This document shows, in pieces, positions 13,601 to 24,200 of a stretch of 64,000 nucleotides of DNA. Within the stretch, counting starts at the first letter, position 1, and each line of letters opens with the position of its first letter. The notes below the pieces were generated by a model, which was not told the origin of the DNA, did no database searches, and saw only the letters and a list, made by a program, of their open reading frames with translations. Source of the stretch: Serilophus lunatus (lineage: Eukaryota > Chordata > Aves > Passeriformes > Eurylaimidae). The position numbers were made by a program, and so were the translations under genes. Where the stretch lies: positions 186,001 through 250,000 of the forward strand of contig VXBA01002622.1 in the NCBI GenBank assembly GCA_013399895.1, written 5' to 3'.

Positions 13601-14797
13601 GCCTTATAAATATTAGAAAAAATAGAGAGTCATTGTAATCACAATAGCAAGAACATGAATCCAACACAGTGGTTTTGAATAGAAAGACAAATGTCATTTC
13701 TAGAACCTAATTCTATTGCTCTTTTTTACACAGAAAGTCATTGATGAAATTTAAGAAAGGGTGTTTTCTGTCCAAAGACTAAAAGAAGAAAAGTGCAGCA
13801 CATGGTATGTGTATTCTGAGAAAAATTCAGAGCTAGAAAACAAGGGCTTAATTTTTTGTTTCTTTTTTTCCTCCTTGTTGCAACTTTGTTGAGTCCTGGC
13901 ACACGTGAGTAACACTGAGCGGAATAGGACAAGTAAAACCAACCAACCAAATTCTTCTTTAAATTGCTTTTGCTTAAGGAATCCAGGGCTAAAAACAGAG
14001 AATATAAAACATGAGAGTTATTCAGGTTTTTCAATAAAATTCTGGAAAAAAAATCTTAGAAAGACTAGGATTAAGAGGATTGTTTGAAAATGGGACCTAA
14101 TGCAATTTGGATGCTTCTATTTATGTTCTGGAGTCTCAAGAGTAATCCCACATGGAATTTCCTCTCCACACTTACCTGTTCCTGATGGTTGGGAGGGGAA
14201 ATACACTCTAAGAATCCATATCCATCAAACCTTATGGAGTATGCAGTCCAGCCAGAAAGCCCAGCCTAGCAAGGAGAACAGAAGTTGTACTAAAGCCAAC
14301 TCTCAAGAACTACAGCAGCATAACTTTGAATCAAAGTGTTTCAGACTCCTAATAAAATTTCAGTTCAGGCCTTTAAAATGTTTCAGTAGAATAGCTAAAG
14401 TTTCTATAACAGATACAGTTTAAAAAATTACAAAGTATCTAATTGTGTAACTAAAATGTTCCAATAGCTCTGCTTCTTCTAGCTTTCAATAGGTATTCAT
14501 GAAAATAATCACATTACTTTTTTTCATTTGTCACAGTGGAAGCCATAAGAGCCAAATCAAGTTAAATGCTCCCAGATTGGGTGTTACCCTATACAGAGAT
14601 AGAATAAAGCACAGTCTTTATCTGTTATTTAATCCTCTTTTGAGTTTTCTGGGGCATGTGCTCACTGAAAGTCATCACATGGCCTGCAGAAAACCCATCT
14701 TCTGTTCCCTGTTAAGCTACTGAGGGAACTGGAAAAAAATTGGACTTGTGACCTCAGACTAAGTATTTGGTATATGACCATCTTGCATGTATCATTA

Positions 14798-15229
14798 CAC
14801 ACAGAATTACACACAGAATTAATAAGGTTGGAAAAGACCATGGAGATCATCAAGTCCAACCTTCACCTAGGTTAACAACCTACCCAACATCAGTCTAACA
14901 TCTATACCATCCACCACCTCTCTGGGAAGCCCATTCCAGTGGGAGATCATTCTCACTGTGAAAAAGTTCCTCCTGATATCCAACCTAAACCTCCCCTGAC
15001 GCAGCCTAAGACTGTGTCCTCTTGCCCTGTCACTGGGAGCCTGAGAGAAGAGACCGACCCCCGCCCGACTCCAACCTCCTTTCAGATAGTTACAGACAGC
15101 AAGAAGGTCATCCCTGAGCCTCCTCTTCTCCAGGCTGAACAATCCCAGCTCCCTCAGCCGTTCCTCACAGGGCTTGTGCTCCAGCCCCTTCACCATCCTC
15201 GTTGCCCTTCTCTGGACACATTTAATAAA
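14798..15229 (-). mobile_element. CR1 LINE fragment, 3' end and C-terminal ORF2
   Basis: The left edge carries the reverse complement of a CR1 3' tail (repeats of ATTCTGTGT-like sequence) followed by GGTTGGAAAAGACC and ATCAAGTCCAACC, standard CR1 3' UTR blocks. The minus strand encodes the C-terminal end of CR1 ORF2 without interruption over roughly 120 codons. Diagnostic blocks are CVQRRATRMVKGLEHKP, LGLFSLEKRRLRDDLLAV, LRQGRFRLDIRRNFFTVR and HWNGLPREVVD. The copy is 5'-truncated near 15229, as most bird CR1 copies are. The open frame suggests it is not very old, but the reverse-transcriptase core is absent. Confidence 0.93.
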
Positions 15230-16319
15230 GTCACTGGTGAAGTTTTCCAGTACTCTCAAAATAATTTATCTGTTTAAAGTAACTTTCCCGTGTGATACTT
15301 TCTGCCAAGATGCACATGGTCCTTTCTCACTTTTTGAATGTTAAATTTAACATGCCTCATGTGTATATACTACAGGCTTGTGAAGGTCTTGCCTGACTTT
15401 CTGTTTTAGAACAATTATCAATCACTTGTTCACTAGTTTCAACTACCTACTGTGAGGAGTAGCAATGCAGAACAGCAACTGCAAAATCATTGTCCTACTT
15501 TTACTTGTTCAGTGTGTTTTTCAGTTCAATGTAATGACTTTCTTTTCTCTCACACACTTCTCCCACCCAACCTCCTCCTTAAATTCCATCCCTTATGCGA
15601 AATCACTTTACATTTCTACCTTATGTCTTCCATATCAACTCAGCTGCTCACACGGGCATTTTTTTTCTAAGAAATAACATTCAAAAATGCATTATTCTTT
15701 TATTAATACAGAGATCAAAGACTGTTGTGCTGTTATGAAATAGCTGCTTATATTTTAGAATATTTTTGTGTGAATATCCACAAATATTTTAAGTAGTCAT
15801 TTATCTACTTTTAGGTGCTTGCATTTTCAAAATAGTAACTGACAATTTTACACATGATATTAAATATTGGTCTGTTTAGCCTTATTTATTTTCCCTTACC
15901 CATGTATTTTTGAGGCAAATAAAGATGAAAATCTCTCAATGAGTCAGAATATTCACTTTGGAAACACACTCAAGGGGCCAGTGTGTGGGCGCCTCTCTGG
16001 GGAGATGCATTGCTTCAGCAACTGAGGATATGACCTAGAATTCAAAAACAAGCGGAAACCAAGGCCACCACACACCTAACTAATACCACTGCCTGGGGAC
16101 CTGAGGGCACTGGAGCTGTTTTTCATATCTCTTGTCCTCGCATTTTCTGCAGCCGCTGGATGTGCCCTTCTCTCAGGGCCAGCACCAGCAGCTCTGCCGG
16201 CCTGCAGTTCCTGGAGACCTGGCCATAACTGGAGGGGTCAGGGCGGGAGGGAGCGCGGCGGGGCATCTGCTGCCGGCTCCCCGCGCAGGCAGGGCCGTCC
16301 CAGAGCGCATGGCGCAGGA
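15230..16319. other. Intergenic DNA, no gene recognised
   Basis: About 1.1 kb of mostly AT-rich DNA that becomes GC-rich from about 16,130 toward the promoter. No reading frame has recognisable motifs. The GC-rich part (16130-16320) may belong to the adjoining CR1 copy, but I cannot align it confidently. Confidence 0.5.
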
Positions 16320-16535
16320 TGGCATCCAGATGGATCTGCAGAATCTCCGGCGAGGGAGACCCCACACCCTCTCTGGGCAATCTGTCCCACTGCTCGGTCG
16401 CTGGCACAGAAACGTTCTTCCTCGTGTTTAGGTGGAACTTTCTGAGCATCAGACTCTGCCCATTGCCTCTTGCTGGGCGCTATAGAGCAGAGCTCCCTCC
16501 TCCTGGCACCCGCCCTTCACGTACTCGTACACACT
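16320..16535 (-). mobile_element. CR1 LINE fragment, 3' portion
   Basis: On the + strand, blocks such as CTCTGGGCAATCTGTCCCA, GTTCTTCCTCGTGTTTAGG, TGGAACTTTCTGAGCATCAG and CACCCGCCCTTCACGTACT are the reverse complement of common bird CR1 sequence. The minus-strand translation reads RKFHLNTRKN and ATEQWDRLPREGVGSPSPEI, like the CR1 ORF2 tail. It is diverged and truncated at both ends. It lies less than 100 bp from the minisatellite. Confidence 0.8.
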
Positions 16536-16594
16536 TAGGAGGCCCGTTGGAAGGGAAGGAGGAAGGCAAGGAAGGCTCCTCCGAGAGGCGGGTT

Positions 16595-16757
16595 TGGTAG
16601 GCTTGGTGGGTTCGGCAGGTTCGGGAAGCCAGTGTGGCAGGTTCGGTCAGTCAGTGTGGCAGGTTCGGTAAGCTAGTGTGGCAGGTTCGGTGAGTCAGTG
16701 TGGCAGGTTCGGTAAGCTAGTGTGGCAGGTTCGGTCAGTCAGTGTGGCAGGTTCGGT
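16595..16757. repeat. 22-bp minisatellite, 44-bp higher-order unit, truncated by gap
   Basis: Units start at 16631, 16653, 16675, 16697, 16719 and 16741, an exact 22-bp period. Each has the core AGTGTGGCAGGTTCGG followed by six variable bases. The variable part alternates TCAGTC, TAAGCT, TGAGTC, TAAGCT, TCAGTC, so the array is really built of 44-bp dimers. Degenerate GGTTCGG-like copies precede it from about 16595. The last unit runs straight into the assembly gap. Confidence 0.95.
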
Positions 16758-17705
16758 NNNNNNNNNNNNNNNNNNNNNNNNNNNNNNNNNNNNNNNNNNN
16801 NNNNNNNNNNNNNNNNNNNNNNNNNNNNNNNNNNNNNNNNNNNNNNNNNNNNNNNNNNNNNNNNNNNNNNNNNNNNNNNNNNNNNNNNNNNNNNNNNNNN
16901 NNNNNNNNNNNNNNNNNNNNNNNNNNNNNNNNNNNNNNNNNNNNNNNNNNNNNNNNNNNNNNNNNNNNNNNNNNNNNNNNNNNNNNNNNNNNNNNNNNNN
17001 NNNNNNNNNNNNNNNNNNNNNNNNNNNNNNNNNNNNNNNNNNNNNNNNNNNNNNNNNNNNNNNNNNNNNNNNNNNNNNNNNNNNNNNNNNNNNNNNNNNN
17101 NNNNNNNNNNNNNNNNNNNNNNNNNNNNNNNNNNNNNNNNNNNNNNNNNNNNNNNNNNNNNNNNNNNNNNNNNNNNNNNNNNNNNNNNNNNNNNNNNNNN
17201 NNNNNNNNNNNNNNNNNNNNNNNNNNNNNNNNNNNNNNNNNNNNNNNNNNNNNNNNNNNNNNNNNNNNNNNNNNNNNNNNNNNNNNNNNNNNNNNNNNNN
17301 NNNNNNNNNNNNNNNNNNNNNNNNNNNNNNNNNNNNNNNNNNNNNNNNNNNNNNNNNNNNNNNNNNNNNNNNNNNNNNNNNNNNNNNNNNNNNNNNNNNN
17401 NNNNNNNNNNNNNNNNNNNNNNNNNNNNNNNNNNNNNNNNNNNNNNNNNNNNNNNNNNNNNNNNNNNNNNNNNNNNNNNNNNNNNNNNNNNNNNNNNNNN
17501 NNNNNNNNNNNNNNNNNNNNNNNNNNNNNNNNNNNNNNNNNNNNNNNNNNNNNNNNNNNNNNNNNNNNNNNNNNNNNNNNNNNNNNNNNNNNNNNNNNNN
17601 NNNNNNNNNNNNNNNNNNNNNNNNNNNNNNNNNNNNNNNNNNNNNNNNNNNNNNNNNNNNNNNNNNNNNNNNNNNNNNNNNNNNNNNNNNNNNNNNNNNN
17701 NNNNN
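16758..17705. other. Assembly gap (948 N)
   Basis: An unbroken run of N. The left flank is the 22-bp minisatellite, and the first bases after the gap (AGTTCGGCGGGTCCGGGCAG) look like a degenerate unit of the same family. The gap therefore probably contains more of the array. Its non-round length suggests an estimated rather than an arbitrary size. Any reading frame drawn across it has no meaning. Confidence 0.97.
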
Positions 17706-18244
17706 AGTTCGGCGGGTCCGGGCAGCCCGGGGAGCTGCGTTGCGGACCCGAGGCTGAAGGGGAAGCGCGTGCGGTGACGTCACGCCCCAGCAGCCAATGG
17801 CGTCCTCTGTTTATCTCGGGGCGAGGGGTGTTGCATATTCATGAGGCGGGGCTGGCGTCGGCCGTGACGTCACGCGGCACATTCATGTTCACGCACATTC
17901 GTGTTTATGCACATTCGTGCATAACATTTGAGCCCCGTGCTCACACCCCCGTGTTCACACACCTGTGCTCACACCCCCCTGTGTTCACATCCCCCTGTGT
18001 TCACAGCCCCCCATGTTCACACGCACTCGCTGCCGGAGCGGCGAAGGCCCGGGCCCGTGTGTCCCGCAGCCCCGCCGGGAGCGGGAGGCGGATCCCGACC
18101 CCGGTTCCTGCGGAGCCGCCGCGGGCGCGGGAGGCGGGGCCGGCCCGGCCCGTATTTATCGGGGCCCCGCCGGGAGCGGCGCGTTGCGCGCGGGGCGGAA
18201 GCGCCCGGCACCTCCTTCCTCTCTCCCGGGCGCAGGCGACGAGG
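17706..18244 (+). promoter_or_regulatory. SLC25A36: CpG-island promoter and 5' UTR of SLC25A36
   Basis: This GC- and CpG-rich stretch leads directly into the SLC25A36 start codon. It has two copies of the 12-mer GTGACGTCACGC at 17774-17785 and 17864-17875, each holding the full CREB/ATF palindrome TGACGTCA. A CCAAT box lies at 17794-17798 and GC-box-like GGCGGGG sequences near 17846 and 18133. A TATA-like GTATTTATC lies at 18152-18160. If the latter is used, transcription would start near 18180 and give a 5' UTR of about 65 bases. The CpG island continues into intron 1 to roughly 18,620. Site assignments are by motif only. Confidence 0.8.
17937..18022. repeat. Short degenerate tandem repeat in promoter (about 20-bp unit)
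   Basis: Repeats of a unit like TGTGTTCACACCCCC recur about five times: GTGCTCACACCCCC, GTGTTCACACACCT, GTGCTCACACCCCCC, TGTGTTCACATCCCCC and TGTGTTCACAGCCCCC. The unit length is about 16-20 bp with small differences. The array lies between the second CRE palindrome and the likely transcription start. Confidence 0.8.
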
Positions 18245-18285
18245 ATGAGCCAGAGGGACACGCTGGTGCATCTCTTTGCCGGCGG
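18245..18285 (+). CDS. SLC25A36: SLC25A36 coding exon 1
   Basis: Encodes residues 1-14 (MSQRDTLVHLFAGG, last codon split after GG). The donor is GTGGGT at 18286. The ATG context is GAGGATGA with A at -3. The same frame is open upstream back to the assembly gap, but the conserved protein starts here. Confidence 0.95.
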
Positions 18286-21200
18286 GTGGGTGGAACCGCG
18301 GGAGCGCCTTCTGCGGCTCTCCCGGCCTGCGAGTCCGCTCCTGCGCCCGCTGCCTCCGCCCGGCCGGGGAGCGGGGGCGGCAGCCTCGCGTGGGGCGGGA
18401 GCCGCGGCCTGGAGCTGCCGCCCAGGGGGTGTCGGAGGGGATGCGCGGGGCGGCCCCGCCCCGCTGTGCCCGGCGGGGAGCGGGGACGGGGAGGCCGCGC
18501 TCCGCTCCCCGCTCTGAGCCCCTGCCGGGCGCGCTCGGCCCCGGCCCCGGCCCCGGCCCCGGGGGTTGCGTTGTGTCGCGGGGGTATCGTGGGCCCTCGG
18601 GAGAGGCGGGGGGGGGAGGTTTCTTTTAAAACAGCCCGTTCCTTATCATCGCCGTTCCTGGGGTTTGTCCCTTCTCTGGTTTCGTTGCATGCGCTCCCCC
18701 GCGGTATCCTAGCGGCTGCTTGGGCAGGCCTGGCAGCTCCGAGGGCTGGGAATGCCCGGCCGGTCCCGCCCGTGTCCGAGGGCCGCTGTGTCACCGGGAG
18801 TCATGTCAGCGCTCCAGTGTGTGCGGGGCTGGCGTGGGGGCTTGACGCGGCCGTGCGTCTTTCCACCCACGAAGGCAGAAAAAATGGCAGGGAAGAATAT
18901 AGCTAGAAGTAAAGATGTGTTCCTGGTAGCTATTGTGGTGTTTGGGATAACGCTTGTACCTTCCCAGGTATTAGTCTCTTAAGCTTCGTTATGCGCGGGA
19001 GGTGTGTGGTTACACAGCCTGTGGTACTGCCGGGGACAGGGTGGGAAGGGGACCGAGCTTAAAAGGGAAAGCTGGGGATCCTCACTGGCATGACTGTAAA
19101 AATGTGTTTGGGTGATGAGTGTGGCTGTGCGGAAGTGGGAGTGACAGACTGAGGATGTTTTGTATCCCATGAGAGAGCTTGAAGCTGTGATTGCCACTTG
19201 TGCTCTTCATTGACAAAAGTGAGCTCACTTCCTCTGGACTGGTGTGTTTGAGGTGGAAGAATAACGTGTTGTCTCTGAGCAAGTTGTGCTTCTGGCACAT
19301 TTTGTAGGTTTCCAGCATTGTACACCCGGTCTAGTGCTTCTGTGGGGACTCTTTTATCCTGTAACTTCTGGCACTCTTTAAGAGGAGGTTGATTATGCTG
19401 TAGGAGGCAGATGTAAAGTCTTAAGAAAAAAAATATGTGCTACTATATCCTTGTAAGCACTTAGAAAAGAAATACAAGAAAGACAAGGAGCTGCTGAAGG
19501 GAGTCCAGTGGAGGCTACAAAGATAATTAAAGGTCTGGAGCATCTCTCTTATGAGGAGAAACTGTGGGAGCTGGACCTGTTAGCCTAGAGAAGACTGAGA
19601 AGGGATCTCATGAATGCATATAAGTATCTTAAAGGGGTGTCAAGAGGATGGGGCCGGATCTTTTCAGTGGTGCCCAGCAACAGGTTGAGGAGCGTTGTCC
19701 ATAAACTAAAACACAAGAAGTTGCACCTCAACACAAGGAGTAACCTCTTTAAGAGTGTCAGAGCACTGGAACAGGCTGCCCAGGGAGGTTGTGGATTCTT
19801 CTTCTCTGGAAACATTCAAAACCCACCCGGGCATGTTCTTTTGTAGCCTGCTTCAGGTGACACTGCCTTGGCAGGGGGGGTGGACTGGATAGTCTTCAGC
19901 GGTCCTTTCCAGGCTCGACTATTCTGTGAGTGGTCCCTTGTAGCAGTTCAGCCTGATGGTTCTGCACAGGGGAGATTGAGGCTGAGTCGTGCGTAGTGTC
20001 AGAAGCAGGTTTACAAACCTGAAATTTAAGACCGGATGAAGGTTGCTCAACTCTGCTTGTTCATTCCTATTTTCTGCAGCAGTCTGGTTGGTGGTGAGCT
20101 GCTGGCCAGCTGGGTCAAGGGTTACACTGTGAGGAAAAGGCTGAGTGCAGTTTCCTCATGTGCCAGCCACGTGTTTCCTGTAGCCATAGTCCAGCCAAAC
20201 TAACAGTTTAGATTTGGTCACATTTAGCAGTAGAAAAGATTTCGGGGTCATCTCGTGACTTTGAGAGCACATTGCACTAATGATCACCTGAGTAATCTTT
20301 AGCCTTCAGTGAAAATGAGCAAGGAAGCTTTGTTTTCCTTTAAGTTGCACTATGTTTTTCCATGGTTTTCTCCATTTGCTGACTTTTTTTTCTAAGGTCT
20401 GAGTTCATTCTTCAATTTCTGCTTTCCAAAATGAAACTGTAACAGATGACGTTACTGCTCTAGTAACATAGCTGGGGCCATCCTGGGATTTCGCTGTAGC
20501 TGCCTAGGCTGTAGATTTTTTTTTTTCTTTTCATATCTTCTGTTTTTTTTATCATCTAGTCAAACAGCAACTGTTGGGACTGTAGTCAGCATGTTGATAG
20601 TATAAAGTCAGGTGCTTTTATTCCAAGCCAAGAAGAAATGAGTTGAATATTGTCCACCCTTAAATTAAGAAATCTTGTGATGGAAATATAGGCTGTAGAT
20701 TAACATTTTGGTTCAAGTATGTAAGTTACAGTTAGGTGCTTTTCTAGTTCACAGAATATGCCAAGTTGGAAGAGACCCACAAGGATCATCGAGTCCAACT
20801 CCTGGACCTGCACAGGACCCTCCCTGGGAGTCACATCATATGCCCAAGGGCACTGACTACTTAAAAACAAGTAGTAAAAAACCTTAATATATTGCTTTAT
20901 AGGGAGGATTGTTTTGGATGTACCTGCTTGTATTCATAACTGGTATATTGAATGAAAATTCAGATGTTGGCTACAAAAAAAGATATTCAGTGTTCATGAT
21001 TTATTCTTCATTTCCAGAAAGTGTATGACAGTAATTCTGTATCCTACAAACTTCCATCAGAGCAGTGAACTTGCCTGAGCATTTTCTTAGCAAAAGGAGG
21101 GACCGCTTTGGGTTCAGAGGTGGATAGCTGCTTTTTAGAGTTTGCAGTTAGATAGTCTCAGGTTTGTTTCTTTTCTTCACTCCTGTATTTCATGCAGAAA

Positions 21201-24200
21201 GCTTGCTGTTTTCTATTTTAATATGTAAGGGAGTGTATGGTCTTGATTATAGAACTGTCCCAAGTTGGTCTGTCATTGACATCACTCTATGTGGCAGAGG
21301 CACAGAAAATATCTTCAAGATAAATGTTTGAATTCTCTGAAAGATCAGACAATGTTGAAACGTGTGAAGTAAAGGTCAAGGACCCTTGGGATTTTCTGAT
21401 ATGAGGGGATAATAATCTAGTGGATATTGTTGTGATGGGGCTCTTTTGTGCCCTTTGAGAAAATTGCCATTTGAGCCATAACTGAGTTGCCAAGCTCCTC
21501 TCTCCCTTAAAATACATTTCTCCTGTAACCCTGGTTATCTTTCAGAACAAATGAGAACGAAGTTAATGCCTTCCTGTCCGAACTTGAGGTTTTTATTTTC
21601 AGATACTCCTCTGTATGGACTAAGACAGTGTTTGTTTTAAGCTTGAGTTTTGCTCCAGGGGGTTACTGAATTGCATGAAAACTGCCGTCAGTACTTGAGA
21701 AACTGTGCCACTGTTGTGTTTCTCATATTTCTGTCATGCATGATGCTTTGAGCTGTTTTTACTTTAACACAAATATTATTATAAATATTTGTCTTGGCTT
21801 TAATAGAAGCTACACTGTTCATGTTGATGTTTGTTTTGGATAATGCAACCCAGTGATGCTTGATCCCCTGGTGGTGTTTTTGCTGTTTTTACTTGTAGGC
21901 AGCACATCAGGGGCATTTTATTTTTACACTGTTAATTAGAAATAGTAAGTTTCTTTAATATTTTTAGTTTGAGGATGTGAGCTTAACTCAGTTTCTCTGT
22001 AAGCAAAGAAACATAATTGATGAATAAGGGGCTTATGGGTTTCTGGCTGCCAGTACTCCTAGTCACTATATTAATACTGAAGAGGGAAATGCATATACTA
22101 TGCAAGTGGAACAGTATAGTAACAGGAAAAGCCTTGAAAAAAACAAGATTATTGACTTACATTCTTGCTGTTTCTGAGAGCTGTATTTGCTGAAGCCATT
22201 ATATCCCTTCTAGAGACCAGTACTGCAAACTTAATATCCAACCCTGCAACTTTGTTGATGTACAAGTTACTGTGGTTGTAATCAGCTCCATGAAATTGCT
22301 GATAGGTTTGGGACCTGAATTTGCAGCAAGTGATGGAGTTAGGAAGGACTTCTGTTCGCAAGTGACTTTAATACTTTGGGGGGGGCAGAATTGTGACCTC
22401 AGTTTTTGTGCTTTTCTTTTGACAGCAAGTCTTTGCATGGAACTTTCGTTTCCATGGAGGGGAGATAAATAACTGGTAAAATACATGAATGGATGAAGAC
22501 CCAAGATAACAAGGTTAAGGGTTATCTTCAAGTCTTTGAGTCTGTGGTTACAAATACTGTGGAAGGTGAATGTGAGACCAGCACTATTGTGGCCTTGTCT
22601 TATTTTTATAAAATACATAATTATTTCAAGAAATTCTTGCTCTGACAAGTTCTAGTTCTAGTCTGCTGACACAGGCATTGGGAGTGTCAATCTGCTTTAG
22701 AGCACTTACAGTCCAGTGGCTGAATTTGACAGCCTCATCCATTCTGGAGCTGTCTCTGCTGTCACTGCCAGGAGTGAAAGGTAACAGTAGAAGACACTCA
22801 ACTGCTCTGAACAAAGGCAGGACTCCTTAGCAAATACCTTCACCTTGCAGCAATAAGAGAAAGCTTTCTTGTGCAGCCATCTCTGCAAATAGAACCTGGG
22901 ATTCAAATGCCATATGGGTTTAGGGTTTTGAAATAGGTGCATATTTGTTCTGTGCAGCGTCACACAAATAATACTGGTCTGTCTGGGGAAAATAGTTATC
23001 AGAGCTGTGTCTGTGTTGAACTGCTAGCAGAGCTCAAACCACAATAGATCCAGGCTTGTTTCTGTTAGTCTGGTGAGGTGTTGGACTTTTAATTTGATCC
23101 CTAATGTACATTTACATGTATTGTGGGTGGATTGGTTTATTTGTCCTTGGGTGCTGTCTGGAATAAGCTATAGTTTAGGAGAGCATTGTCATCTACCTAG
23201 ATTGTTCTGTCCAAGAGATGTCAAGTAGGCAAGTAGTTTTAGTTTTATATTCTCATAAGTTTGTCACGATCCTGTGGGTTAGATGATAACTACATATCTC
23301 ATGATGTACATGTATCTGTTTCACTGAGCATGGTGTCTCTTAGACTGTACAAGAAGGCTCAAGTTGAAGACTTAATCCTCTACCTTGACAGTGTTAATTC
23401 TAGGAGGACTCTATTCTTTTTTTTTCCCCAGTGTGTTTCTTTTTGTGGATTTACCTACTGATCTTGGCTTTTCTACCCTTCAAATTACTTGGGCCCTACA
23501 GATGGATTCTCATACCTTTGTTTCATCAGATGCTTCTGATGCAAGTCAGCTCTGCAAGTGTTTTTATACTTGCCTGGCAAAGCTGAAAAAGGCTTGTAGT
23601 AAGTATTGATTAGAGGCAAATGTCACATTTAGGATAGACAAGAGGAGCAAGTGGTCTTCTGAACAGCATTTGTGAGAAACTGCTGTCAGTGTTCAGGCAC
23701 AACAGCGTCCTGGGTCTTGCTGTTCTTTACTTCCTATTTATTCTGTCATCAGGACTGTGTTTGCCCCCCTGTTTCCCGCCAAACCCCATCTAATCCTGCA
23801 GAAAGTTACGCAGTAGTAAATGTTCTTACAATTCACAATTGTTGGGTTCTGGTGCATGAGTGGAGATAGTGAAGTCCAGAGTGGTTTCAGGTAGTAAGAA
23901 TTTCTGAAGCAGTCTACAAAAGCCTACATGTTTCATGAGGAGAAGAAATCTAAAAATTTTCTTGAAACTCTTGAAGAATTGTTTTTCCAAACTATGCAAG
24001 CCCATAATTTGTGTTAAACCACAAACTAAAAAACTTCCCCTTAATTTGAGCTGGTGAGGAGGCTAGCAGGGAAGGTGGCAGCAGTCTGCTGGCAATTTCT
24101 AGAGCACTTGATGTAAGCTGGAGCTGCTGGCTGGCTGTTAATGGCCTCCCAGGACTGGGAGCATAGAAAAGTAACTGGCTCTGTGACAATATTTCTAGTA

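Larger units (their letters stand above)
5875..14797. other. Intergenic DNA, no gene recognised
   Basis: About 8.9 kb of AT-rich sequence with only short, motif-free reading frames. It contains a G/T-only low-complexity patch near 7853-7908 and a perfect palindrome at 10601-10630, both listed separately. I found no CpG island, convincing splice-site pair or recognisable transposon. Confidence 0.55.

Noticed and set aside
14939..15277. Plus-strand 112-codon frame.
   Set aside because: It is the antisense shadow of the CR1 ORF2 tail encoded on the minus strand.
16631..16757. Regular short repeats considered as a CRISPR-like array.
   Set aside because: The 22-bp units are contiguous with no unique spacers, and the context is vertebrate. 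It is a minisatellite.
16678..18517. Very long open frames on both strands across 16.7-18.5 kb.
   Set aside because: Most of their length is the N gap, which cannot contain stops in translation. The remainder is minisatellite and CpG-island sequence. Only 18245-18285 is real coding sequence.
17928..18906. Several GC-rich frames of 80-313 codons on both strands in the promoter and early intron 1.
   Set aside because: They reflect the scarcity of stop codons in CpG-island DNA. Their products are low-complexity Pro/Arg/Gly/Ala, overlap one another on both strands, and carry no motif.
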